This document shows, piece by piece, positions 1-6,067 of a stretch of 28,644 nucleotides of DNA. The translations under genes and the position numbers were made by a program. Every line of letters starts with the position of its first letter. Within the stretch, counting starts at the first letter, position 1. The notes below the pieces were generated by a model that saw only the letters and a list, made by a program, of their open reading frames with translations, was not told where the DNA came from and ran no database searches. This DNA is from a virus: positions 1-28,644 of the IMG/VR virus record IMGVR_UViG_3300028025_000986; one strand, written 5' to 3'.

Positions 1-621
1 TTCACCAGCAAAAAATGCTTCTTGCTCTGTGTATGGCATGTCACGCACTGCTGTATCCTCAAGCTGATAAAGCTCAAGTGATGAACTATCAAATGGTGCT
101 TCATCTTTTGCAAGCGGGATAATTGTGTAACTTGTGTCTGTCTTTGTACCAGTACGCTTGATGCGCCACATTAGGTTAGTAATGCTTCCCATCTCTCCAG
201 CATACTCAATAAGTGTTGGTGTGATTGTCTTACCACTTGAACCCTGAGACAAGATTCCTACATAAGGATCTTCCTTGCCATCATCTACAAGAACATTAAT
301 GTAAAGTCGTGAACGACCCTTCCATCCTGCCTTGTAATCCTTGCGGTGTTGTTCGCAACCGTAGCACTTACCTTGGTCTTCCATTGTGCATAGGGCCTTA
401 CGGCGATAGTCTTTTGGATTTGTGTGTTCTACTGCAATAAATCCAAGACCTAGTTTTTCATTGTAGGTAGGTGAGTCTGGATCAAGTTCTTGAAGAAAAC
501 GAACTTTAACGCTTTCTGCATCCTCTAACTTAACCCAACGAGCCTTTGTACCGTCTCCACCTGAAGACTGTGGCTTGTCCATTACTTTGTTAAGGTCTTT
601 CAACCCTCTTACTATTCCCAT
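1..621 (-). CDS. Single-stranded DNA-binding protein, gp32-like (3' end beyond window)
   Basis: The gene opens with ATG at 621, behind a GAGGAA ribosome binding site, and reads without a stop for 207 codons to the left edge, so its C-terminus is missing. The visible part looks like the T4 gp32-type single-stranded DNA-binding protein found in many tailed phages. It has a putative zinc site, H66-x11-C78-x7-C86-x2-C89, close to the gp32 spacing (H-x12-C-x9-C-x2-C), inside an OB-fold-like region with a Lys/Arg-rich stretch at about 93-106 and the strand LYINVLVDDG at about 106-115. It would coat and protect ssDNA at the phage replication fork and recruit helicase and primase. It follows the primase gene in the replication module. 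Arginine codons here are nearly all CGN, unlike most neighbours, which fits high expression. An acidic C-terminal tail, usual in this family, would lie outside the window. Confidence 0.85.
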   Translation of the reverse strand, partial: MGIVRGLKDLNKVMDKPQSSGGDGTKARWVKLEDAESVKVRFLQELDPDSPTYNEKLGLGFIAVEHTNPKDYRRKALCTMEDQGKCYGCEQHRKDYKAGWKGRSRLYINVLVDDGKEDPYVGILSQGSSGKTITPTLIEYAGEMGSITNLMWRIKRTGTKTDTSYTIIPLAKDEAPFDSSSLELYQLEDTAVRDMPYTEQEAFFAGE

Positions 622-674
622 GTTTCCTCATTTCATATAGTTGATGGTGTATATCCATCTTTAGTTTGTTTTTA

Positions 675-1673
675 TTATGGGGTCCAAGATCTGTATTCTA
701 TGTCTGACACTGCATTTTTAATACAGCTTTTAATTTCTTCGTCAGTCATATCACCAGCATCTTTTGCATCATGTGGATATATCTTACCATATTCGTAAGA
801 AGCCCACAAGAGGTCTTTATTCTTTAATCTATTGGCTATGCTCAAGCCTAGCTCTCTGCCTGCCAAATCTGCGTCTGTCATTACTGTTATCTTATTAAAA
901 TATCTATTTAAAAGCTTGTGCTGCTCTGTCGACAATACCCCACCAAGCACTGCTACTACGTTTGGAAATCCAGCCTGATGTATTCTAATTGCATCAAAGT
1001 TAGACTCAACTACAATAACATGCTCACCAATTCTCTTAGAACGGTGTACATTAAATAAAGTTTTGCTCTTAGGCAGGTTAGTACTATTTTTAAATGACTT
1101 ACCTTCAATTGATCTTCCTACCAAACCGATGGGGGTTCCGTCTGGACTATGTACTGGAGTAATAACCATATTCATTGAAGTAGAATATCCCAATCCGAAA
1201 TGTTTCATAGACTCTTCATTAATACCTCTTGATTTAAGATAGTCTTTTGCATTTTCATTAACCGCAAGATTTAAATGTAATCTATCCAAGGTCTCCTGAG
1301 AGAACTCTTCAAAGTCTGGCTTCTCTTCAAACATATTTGCCATAACCTCATCAAAATTATTTAGGGCCGCTTGTTCTTGTGTTGCAATAAACCTAATTGC
1401 TTCAAAGTCATTCTTGTGTAAAACACGTCTAACTAACTCAGTTAATGTTCCAGACTCTCCGCATGATGGATTAAAGCATAGCCATACCCCTGAAGATTTG
1501 TTTATGCAGCAACTTGCAGTATGTCTATTAGAATGAAACGGGCAGTAGAACATAACCTCATTGCCTGGTTCCGCAACTATATCTAAGCCTAAAGCTTTTA
1601 TTACTGACTTGATATGGTTGGGCGCATATTGCGTGGAATCAATTTTCCTTGCGTTATACCCTCTGATAGCCAT
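675..1673 (-). CDS. DNA primase, DnaG-like (CHC2 zinc finger plus Toprim)
   Basis: This 332-residue protein would make RNA primers for phage DNA replication. The N-terminus carries a CHC2-type zinc finger: C44-x2-H47, then C66-x4-C71 in CFNPSCGESG, which is a phage-style spacing. A Toprim domain follows, with the metal-binding Glu223 in VIVVESNFDAI and the DxD pair D267/D269 in TDADLAGRE. There is no C-terminal helicase-binding extension of cellular DnaG length, so the protein is a compact phage primase. I chose ATG at 1673. The frame is open further upstream to a TTG at 1724, but that would add 17 residues without a good ribosome binding site and lengthen the overlap with the previous gene. 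Even with ATG at 1673, 73 bases overlap that gene. The helicase gene lies two genes upstream, so the two probably work together at the fork. Confidence 0.92.
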   Translation of the reverse strand: MAIRGYNARKIDSTQYAPNHIKSVIKALGLDIVAEPGNEVMFYCPFHSNRHTASCCINKSSGVWLCFNPSCGESGTLTELVRRVLHKNDFEAIRFIATQEQAALNNFDEVMANMFEEKPDFEEFSQETLDRLHLNLAVNENAKDYLKSRGINEESMKHFGLGYSTSMNMVITPVHSPDGTPIGLVGRSIEGKSFKNSTNLPKSKTLFNVHRSKRIGEHVIVVESNFDAIRIHQAGFPNVVAVLGGVLSTEQHKLLNRYFNKITVMTDADLAGRELGLSIANRLKNKDLLWASYEYGKIYPHDAKDAGDMTDEEIKSCIKNAVSDIEYRSWTP

Positions 1674-1900
1674 GCCTTCTTCTTTCCTACGTATACTCCA
1701 TAGAGTGTCATTAAGAACACCCAAGTTTGTCCGTCAAAGTCTATCGAAAAACTAGTGTCTATGTCAAGTACTCTGACATAACCTTTGCTTCTCATATCGT
1801 GAGTTAGCATGCTTTCGTACTGGTATCTTAATCTAGGTATACCAGAATCGTCAGCAAACTCAACCCTTACTTGAAATCTTTTTATCTGTTTGTGGTTCAT
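1601..1900 (-). CDS. Conserved small protein between helicase and primase
   Basis: This is a 99-residue protein of unknown function, squeezed between the helicase and primase genes and overlapping both (41 bases with the helicase end, 73 with the primase start). It has a beta-rich start (QVRVEFADDSG), a central YQYESMLTHDMRSKGYVRVLD segment shortened here to its key residues Y, E, R and D, and an aromatic-rich C-terminal half (WVFLMTLYGVYVGKKKAW). I know of similar proteins in this position in related phages but not of an assigned role. Its location suggests a replication accessory factor, which is inference. The start is uncertain: ATG at 1900 lacks a close Shine-Dalgarno, while GTG at 1942 would deepen the helicase overlap to 83 bases. 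The AAGGAG at about 1925-1930 lies too far from 1900 for a classic start, so translation is probably coupled to the helicase. Confidence 0.75.
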   Translation of the reverse strand: MNHKQIKRFQVRVEFADDSGIPRLRYQYESMLTHDMRSKGYVRVLDIDTSFSIDFDGQTWVFLMTLYGVYVGKKKAWLSEGITQGKLIPRNMRPTISSQ

Positions 1901-3128
1901 CTTTTTGGAATGGATTCTCGTAAATCTCCTTGACGATACCACGGTTGATATCCCAGTCTAGATAGAAATTAAAATCATGACCGTGTCTATTCTTGCGAGA
2001 GACAATCTCAATCATATTAGTTTGTGGATATCTGTGAACGGCCAGAGCCATATCAGCATCATACTCAATTGCCTTTGACCAAGCAACTTGGCTCATCATT
2101 GGCGGATTATCTTGATCAGACACATCATCTGCCGTGGCTGCAGTAATGTCAATAATAGGAATGTTGTTTGATACGGCAAGCATTTTGAACTCACGAGAAA
2201 CGTTTCTATTTCTTTCTACTTCAGAATTGCTTCGCTTATTGTCATTAAATAGCTGGTGGTAATCTAGGATAACTAGGTCTGGCTTATGCTGATCTATCTT
2301 ACCTTGAATGGTTGCAGGTGTCACTTCTGATGCTCCTTCATTTGAGATTAGAACAAAACTATTCTTTCCCTCAAACTTCTTGTTTCCCCAGTTACGGAAA
2401 TCATCAATGTTTATATCACCCTTTGACAAATCACTTGCACGGAAAATACCTGAGCCAAGCATTGTAAAAATACGGTCACGCATATTCTCTGGTGACATTT
2501 CAAGAGATACGATCATTGGCTTAAAGCCCTGCTCCCACGCCTTGCAAGCAAGGTATGAAGTAAACCAAGTCTTACCTTTTCCTGGCCAACCAATAGCAAC
2601 GATAAGGTGTCCTGGAGCCATTCCCGTTGGATATGCTTTATCAATTGCTTCAAACCCTGTAAGAATTCCTGGAGCGCCTCCCATAACGGAAGATCTTTCC
2701 TTAACTGCTTCATAGTGTCGTGCTGCATTTTCTACATCAATAATATCTAAGTCACGAACATTGTTTGTAAATCTGCTTAGGTTTGCTAGGTCGCTTTGCA
2801 TTTGTGCAAGAACTCTAGATGCTGCATCTTCTTTGAGTGCAGATCCTCCACGCAAGATAATAGTTTTTAGTTTGTTTGAAATAAACTCATTCTTTAATAT
2901 GTCTAGGTAGTATCCAGTCTCCGCTTTAGCCTCTACTGGCTCAAAGTCTTTATGACGTTCCATAAGAACGCCTGCTTCTGGCACTGCCTTAAACTTATAG
3001 TAGTATGACTTTAGGCTTTCCCATATGTCTCTATGTGATGTAAATAGCTCATCAACGTTATCTGCAAGTAGTGTACTAATGTCTTTATTCTTACACACCG
3101 CAGAGATTAAGGTTGCTTCTGTATTCAC
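1860..3128 (-). CDS. Replicative DNA helicase, DnaB-like
   Basis: This 422-residue RecA-fold ATPase of the DnaB/gp41 family would unwind the phage replication fork 5'-3' as a hexamer. Residues about 1-120 form a short helical N-terminal domain. The helicase core begins at about 152 (GILTGFEAIDKAY). It shows Walker A at 180-187 (GWPGKGKT), the motif IVSLEMS at about 206-212 with a catalytic Glu, Walker B at about 285-289 (LVILD), and a C-terminal VSRKNRHG segment where arginine-finger-like residues are expected. The start is GTG at 3128, overlapping the TGA of the putative loader gene as GTGA, so translation is coupled. The end overlaps the next gene by 41 bases. Upstream loader, downstream primase and SSB make this a compact replisome cluster. 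Confidence 0.93.
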   Translation of the reverse strand: MNTEATLISAVCKNKDISTLLADNVDELFTSHRDIWESLKSYYYKFKAVPEAGVLMERHKDFEPVEAKAETGYYLDILKNEFISNKLKTIILRGGSALKEDAASRVLAQMQSDLANLSRFTNNVRDLDIIDVENAARHYEAVKERSSVMGGAPGILTGFEAIDKAYPTGMAPGHLIVAIGWPGKGKTWFTSYLACKAWEQGFKPMIVSLEMSPENMRDRIFTMLGSGIFRASDLSKGDINIDDFRNWGNKKFEGKNSFVLISNEGASEVTPATIQGKIDQHKPDLVILDYHQLFNDNKRSNSEVERNRNVSREFKMLAVSNNIPIIDITAATADDVSDQDNPPMMSQVAWSKAIEYDADMALAVHRYPQTNMIEIVSRKNRHGHDFNFYLDWDINRGIVKEIYENPFQKDEPQTDKKISSKG

Positions 3129-3442
3129 TCTTCGCCCTCTACCATCTTTTTTGTTTCTTCTAAAAGGATACTGCGTACTGCCCTATCCTTCTTAATCTCT
3201 TTTTCTAGGCTGTCTATTCTGTCAAAGTTGTTGTAAAAAAAGTTTAGCGGATGACCAGACTTCGATGTTTTAAAGTAATACTTTAACAACTCAACTGCAC
3301 GGTCATATCCTACACTATCAATGACATCTTGCATAGCCCACTTCTCACGAAACTTATTTATTGTTACAACCTTGTTGTATCTCTCTTTATATAGGGATAG
3401 GTAAAGGCTTATAAGAATATATGGCTGTTTCTCATTTGCCAC
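3125..3442 (-). CDS. Putative helicase loader / replisome organiser
   Basis: This 105-residue mostly helical protein is encoded directly upstream of the DnaB-like helicase and coupled to it by a GTGA overlap. It starts with GTG at 3442, 11 bases inside the previous gene. The sequence has an aromatic N-terminal helix (LISLYLSLYKERY), a central KFREKWAMQDVIDSVGYDRA region and a KYYFKTSKSGHP turn. This pattern is one I associate with small phage proteins found next to DnaB, where they act as loaders or primosome organisers. No catalytic motif is visible, and the function rests mainly on position and general composition. It could instead be an anti-restriction or replication-regulating factor. 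Confidence 0.6.
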   Translation of the reverse strand: MANEKQPYILISLYLSLYKERYNKVVTINKFREKWAMQDVIDSVGYDRAVELLKYYFKTSKSGHPLNFFYNNFDRIDSLEKEIKKDRAVRSILLEETKKMVEGEE

Positions 3443-3635
3443 TCTTGAGCTCTTCTTCTACCTCACGAGTCTTTTGAATAAGCTTGTCTTCAACAAACTT
3501 ATAAACTCTTTCTGTTGCCGCATCAACACTTTCTCCAGATCGGAGATCATCTTCAACGCCAACACCTATCTTGATGCTTTCGTAATTGCCTAAATTGCGT
3601 GTGAACGAGAGGTCCACTTTAACTCTAGTTGTCAC
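3432..3635 (-). CDS. Conserved small acidic protein, function unknown
   Basis: This 67-residue protein starts with GTG at 3635. That codon overlaps the TGA of the preceding zinc-finger gene (GTGA). It contains a beta-strand region followed by LGNYESIKIGVGVEDD at about 15-30 and a C-terminal charged helix rich in Glu and Lys (YKFVEDKLIQKTREVEEELK). The LGNYES-type motif recurs in small phage and bacterial proteins whose role I do not know. The place just upstream of the loader and helicase genes argues for a replication or DNA-handling role, but nothing in the sequence proves it. Confidence 0.7.
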   Translation of the reverse strand: MTTRVKVDLSFTRNLGNYESIKIGVGVEDDLRSGESVDAATERVYKFVEDKLIQKTREVEEELKSGK

Positions 3636-3736
3636 TTGTGCTCCTTCATATGCCTAGATAAACTATCATGGGCGAATATGCCCCATCGCAATTCCCATTC
3701 TTTTCCACACGTAGGGCAAGTAATACTTCTGTTCAT
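3632..3736 (-). CDS. 34-residue C2H2 zinc-finger protein
   Basis: A very short gene fills the gap between the HTH protein and the small acidic protein. ATG at 3736 shares its A with the TAA of the upstream gene (TAATG), and its TGA overlaps the next GTG start (GTGA), so it is coupled on both sides. The 34 residues contain C7-P-T-C10, then about 18 residues, then H29-x3-H33 in SRHMKEHK. That is a zinc-finger-like ligand set, with a spacing longer than the classic 12. The protein is basic at its end, suggesting nucleic acid binding. The exact overlap junctions make chance unlikely. Its target is unknown. Confidence 0.72.
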   Translation of the reverse strand: MNRSITCPTCGKEWELRWGIFAHDSLSRHMKEHK

Positions 3737-4218
3737 TACTCCGCCTTCCATACTGGTACGAATCCCGAGTCAGTCTTAGTATACAATATAATGTTGTGTT
3801 TGAAAAGACCTAGCAATTCAGCCCTTGAAGGAACATTTTTAGAATGCCCTGAGTCTAATATAAACTCGTGCACCTGCAATACATCCTTCTGACTAAACAT
3901 ATACTTAGACCAGTTTTTGTTTTCTGGATCTCCGATTGGATATATTTTTGAAGGAGCTTTAATTTTTCCCTCTAAAATATAATCGTGAAGAGTTACCGTA
4001 TGTTTATTTAAAAGGCCAGAGACATCCTTCATGCTGTAAGCATTTTCCATATGCTTTTCAACTTGAGAGTAAGAGTACATAACTCTTTTATGATCAGGGT
4101 AGCACCAAGCAACTAGTTCATCTTTAGATCTAGATGACCTCAAAACCTTATGTACTTTATCGTTTAAGAAGAAATACCGTAGTTTTTTGAGTTTGCTGTT
4201 TCTCTTTTTTCTAGCCAT
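3736..4218 (-). CDS. HTH DNA-binding protein (MerR/excisionase-like)
   Basis: This 160-residue protein starts with a basic cluster (MARKKRNSKLKKLRY) followed by a small beta-rich part with VAWCYPDHKRVMYSYSQV at about 36-53. At about 60-92 is a winged-helix-like helix-turn-helix of MerR/excisionase type: AYSMKDVSGLLNKHTVTLHD, then EGKIKAP. The SMKDVSGLLNKH/T pattern is typical of that first helix-turn-helix. A second motif, YMFSQKDVLQVHEFI, resembles the usual wing and following helix. It probably binds phage DNA as a regulator or accessory replication factor. It overlaps the zinc-ribbon gene by 55 bases. I kept ATG at 4218 because the basic and YFFLNDKVHKV segments look conserved rather than accidental. 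It is a candidate for binding the palindrome at 5194-5212, which is inference. Confidence 0.8.
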   Translation of the reverse strand: MARKKRNSKLKKLRYFFLNDKVHKVLRSSRSKDELVAWCYPDHKRVMYSYSQVEKHMENAYSMKDVSGLLNKHTVTLHDYILEGKIKAPSKIYPIGDPENKNWSKYMFSQKDVLQVHEFILDSGHSKNVPSRAELLGLFKHNIILYTKTDSGFVPVWKAE

Positions 4219-4349
4219 TTCCCGAAAGCACTCGTCTCTTTATTAATCATATTTCTTTTCCCGCATAGAATGCAGAATAGCTCTACGTGTAGTTTTTGTG
4301 AGAATACTCTGTCTACAAAAACTCTACCACCACATTTTCCACACCACAT
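4164..4349 (-). CDS. Small zinc-ribbon protein
   Basis: This 61-residue protein has two CxxC knuckles, C3-x2-C6 (MWCGKCGG) and C26-x2-C29 (CILCGKRN), enough for one zinc ribbon. The C-terminal half is basic and helical. ATG at 4349 overlaps the TAA of the phosphoesterase gene (TAATG), and the 3' end runs 55 bases into the HTH gene. Proteins of this kind often bind nucleic acid or act as adaptors, but no specific role is visible. Its location at the start of the replication operon suggests a regulatory or DNA-related function. Confidence 0.75.
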   Translation of the reverse strand: MWCGKCGGRVFVDRVFSQKLHVELFCILCGKRNMINKETSAFGKWLEKRETANSKNYGISS

Positions 4350-5149
4350 TATAAGGTAATCAACTTCCCATCAACAACACACGAGTAATCTGGAGCAACG
4401 TGTATCATGTTGATATGTGGGTAATCATTAACAATGTGTGCGACAGCAAATCCTTTTTGCCAATCGTGGTGTTGCATGTACTTCATTCCTGGACCCTTTT
4501 CGTCACACATATGACCAAGCTCATAGCCACGAAGAGTTTCGCCTTCGCCATTATTTCTAAGTTCATATGTAACTAAGTGGGAGGCAATTCTGTGAGAGTG
4601 TCCTCTAATTAAAGATATCTGAAGGTCTTCCATGTCCTTGCGAACAGAACCAGTTGCTGCAATTGAAAGTCCATGGTGAACGTGGATATCTCCGAAGCGG
4701 CGCTTAGGTAGTTCATTATAATAAATATATTCATAGCCTAGAGAGTCAAGACTCCATAGGGATTCTGGTGTTACCTCAGAGATATAGTCTGGAAGTTTTG
4801 CATCCACGTAATTAAATACTCTGATGTCGTGGTTACCTAGTGCTGAGAACAGTTGTGCATCTGGAAGCATCTCTCTTGTCTTGGCATAGAAATCTCTTGC
4901 ACCCTTTGCTTCGTGGCGCATCATTGGAACAATTAAATCTTTGCTATCATTCTTGTGATAGTTTAAAAACTCTGCTGAGCGACCCTCTGTATACTTGCTA
5001 TAACACGCTTGATCATCTGTATCACCAAGGTAGTCAACAACGTCAGGCTTAAACCACTTCATTACCTTAAACCAAAGGGCAATCATCTTGTCATCTTGAT
5101 ATGGGAACTGCTGGTCGGATGATATCATCCACTTTAAATCGTTACTCAT
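4349..5149 (-). CDS. Calcineurin-like metallophosphoesterase
   Basis: The 266-residue protein has the metal-binding motifs of the calcineurin-like phosphoesterase superfamily in order: SSDQQFPY at 10-17 (the usual DxH has Gln14 in place of His), GDTDD at 42-46, GNHD at 105-108, HVHH at 156-159 and GHSHR at 183-187. It would hydrolyse a phosphoester or a nucleotide with two divalent metals in the cytoplasm. Phage enzymes of this type may trim DNA ends, degrade nucleotides or remove host signals, and the substrate here cannot be read from sequence. It is the first gene after the promoter and palindrome region at 5166-5231, so it heads the replication operon. A weak AAGG lies 8 bases before the ATG. 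The Asp-x-Gln first motif is seen in some phage relatives and probably leaves the other ligands intact. Confidence 0.9.
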   Translation of the reverse strand: MSNDLKWMISSDQQFPYQDDKMIALWFKVMKWFKPDVVDYLGDTDDQACYSKYTEGRSAEFLNYHKNDSKDLIVPMMRHEAKGARDFYAKTREMLPDAQLFSALGNHDIRVFNYVDAKLPDYISEVTPESLWSLDSLGYEYIYYNELPKRRFGDIHVHHGLSIAATGSVRKDMEDLQISLIRGHSHRIASHLVTYELRNNGEGETLRGYELGHMCDEKGPGMKYMQHHDWQKGFAVAHIVNDYPHINMIHVAPDYSCVVDGKLITL

Positions 5150-5166
5150 TGTCTACCTTAATATGT

Positions 5167-5191
5167 AAAAAAGTCACGGGTACGTGACTTT
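5167..5191 (-). terminator. Intrinsic terminator / leader hairpin
   Basis: A perfect 9-bp stem (AAAGTCACG paired with CGTGACTTT) encloses a 4-base loop, TACC on the minus strand, and runs into a T stretch. It lies 48 bases after the stop of the last tail gene at 5239, so it should end transcription of the structural module. It also sits just downstream of the candidate promoter at 5204-5231, inside the leader of the phosphoesterase mRNA. There it could act as an attenuator or a 5' protective hairpin. Confidence 0.8.
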
Positions 5192-5193
5192 GG

Positions 5194-5212
5194 TGTTACA
5201 GTAATTGTAACA
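5194..5212. promoter_or_regulatory. 19-bp palindrome over the -10 box (possible operator)
   Basis: The sequence TGTTACA-N5-TGTAACA is a perfect inverted repeat with 7-bp arms. The right arm and spacer contain the extended -10 box of the minus-strand promoter, and the left arm covers the expected transcription start near 5197. A dimeric regulator bound here would block or modulate RNA polymerase. No other copy of the full palindrome was noticed in the window. Confidence 0.6.
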
Positions 5213-5231
5213 TATTGGTTCAGCTTGTCAA
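5204..5231 (-). promoter_or_regulatory. Strong sigma-70-type promoter for the replication operon
   Basis: On the minus strand there is a perfect TTGACA (5226-5231), a 16-base spacer, and TACAAT (5204-5209) preceded by TG one base away, giving an extended -10 box TGTTACAAT. The start point would be near 5197, about 47 bases before the ATG of the phosphoesterase. It is the best promoter match in the window and lies between the structural and replication modules. Confidence 0.75.
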
Positions 5232-5238
5232 TAGGGAA

Positions 5239-5658
5239 TTAAACCTCTGCAGCAAAAACATAGAGATCAAATTTAGCTGTTTTATATCCCTTGCCTCTAA
5301 CTTCCCAAATTGCTTGAGTTGTAGAAACGCTTAATACCTGTATTTGAAATCCAAACTCTGATCCATCGTAGGAGCCTTTGCTTACCAACTGGCACCAAAC
5401 TCTTGGTGGGTTAACAAATTTCATTGAAGTTAGATCCCATTTAATCTGAGGCTTCTTGCTTGCATTAGCTTCAAATGTTTTAATGGTGCTGTATATCTTT
5501 TGAGATAAATTGTTTTTGTTTTGATCTCCGCCAGTAGATGCAAGGCTTAAAGAAAATGACCCTGCTTTAGTCTTGTTTAATTCTGCAATATCTAATACTA
5601 AACTATTTATAATATCTGCTGTTACTGGATCTCCAGGTTGTATTGGATTTGTAGCCAT
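5239..5658 (-). CDS. Predicted virion-associated protein, function unknown
   Basis: The 139-residue protein begins with a short helix (VTADIINSLVLDIAELNKTKA) that could trimerise, followed by a beta-rich domain (about 35-139) with a PPRVWCQLVSKG segment and a FGFQIQVLSVS strand. That layout, a helical stem and a small beta-sandwich, resembles tip domains of fibres or receptor-binding accessory proteins. I do not recognise a specific family. It is the last gene of the tail module, before the terminator at 5167-5191, and its ribosome binding site (AAGGAG) overlaps the stop of the upstream 52-residue gene. Start at ATG 5658. Confidence 0.75.
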   Translation of the reverse strand: MATNPIQPGDPVTADIINSLVLDIAELNKTKAGSFSLSLASTGGDQNKNNLSQKIYSTIKTFEANASKKPQIKWDLTSMKFVNPPRVWCQLVSKGSYDGSEFGFQIQVLSVSTTQAIWEVRGKGYKTAKFDLYVFAAEV

Positions 5659-5661
5659 CTA

Positions 5662-5820
5662 TTACTCCTTTATTTGTTCCGCTGGAACTTCCTGTGATTT
5701 ATTTCCTTCGGACAGCTGTGTTATTTCTGCTCTAAGGATTGCAATATGAGTCTCATATTGTGAGACAATCTCGCCTATGCGCTCTTGAAGCGCTTGTACT
5801 ACTAGTTCTATTTTTTCCAC
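5662..5820 (-). CDS. 52-residue coiled-coil protein (GTG start)
   Basis: A short gene lies in the gap between the 71-residue zinc protein and the 139-residue protein. GTG at 5820 follows AAGGAG at a 5-base spacing, and the frame stays open for 52 codons to TAA at 5662-5664. The product is almost one amphipathic helix (IELVVQALQERIGEIVSQYE, then THIAILRAEITQL) with a polar tail. It probably forms a coiled coil. The stop overlaps the ribosome binding site of the next gene, indicating coupled translation. It may be a small structural or chaperone protein of the fibre region, which is inference. Confidence 0.75.
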   Translation of the reverse strand: MEKIELVVQALQERIGEIVSQYETHIAILRAEITQLSEGNKSQEVPAEQIKE

Positions 5821-5842
5821 TTTATCTCCTTGATAGATTTAC

Positions 5843-5871
5843 AGTATACCATTATGGCGCATTGTTGTCTA
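5843..5871 (-). promoter_or_regulatory. Candidate promoter for the two last tail genes
   Basis: TAGACA (5866-5871), a 17-base spacer and TATACT (5843-5848) preceded by TGG form an extended -10 promoter on the minus strand. It overlaps the 3' end of the 71-residue zinc-ribbon gene. The start would fall near 5836, just before the ribosome binding site of the 52-residue gene. Confidence 0.5.
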
Positions 5872-6067
5872 GCCCATTGATAACCTTGTAGCTATCTAAA
5901 GTTAGGTCAGATTCTTTTGGATTCTCAGGAGTAGTATACGAAACTTTATTTTCAGATCCGCAAGTTGGACATGTTGCCATGGCTGTGTGTCTATCTAGAG
6001 ATACTGGGTGGGACTCAAAGTCATCTATACAGATTGCACAAAAAAACATTAATCCGTTGTTATACAT
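5852..6067 (-). CDS. Small protein with two CxxC zinc knuckles
   Basis: The 71-residue protein has C10-x2-C13 (CAIC) and C33-x2-C36 (CPTC), spaced as in a zinc ribbon with a 19-residue loop that contains two His residues (H20, H27). The rest is acidic and polar. ATG at 6067 lies 8 bases inside the end of the S74 fibre gene. Small Cys-rich proteins beside tail fibres are seen in several phage groups with no known function. It could be a fibre accessory or a nucleic-acid-binding protein. Confidence 0.78.
   Translation of the reverse strand: MYNNGLMFFCAICIDDFESHPVSLDRHTAMATCPTCGSENKVSYTTPENPKESDLTLDSYKVINGLDNNAP

Noticed and set aside
632-660. Small hairpin (GATGG/CCATC) upstream of the SSB gene
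   Set aside because: Only 5 bp with no T run after it, so not a terminator; I also found no credible promoter in 622-674.
1674-1724. Longer primase from TTG 1724
   Set aside because: TTG without a good ribosome binding site, adding 17 residues that lie fully inside the upstream gene; ATG 1673 suffices for the zinc-finger domain.
1901-1942. GTG 1942 start for the small gene between helicase and primase
   Set aside because: Would extend the helicase overlap to 83 bases; the extra residues look like a reading of helicase codons. Not excluded, because AAGGAG is near.
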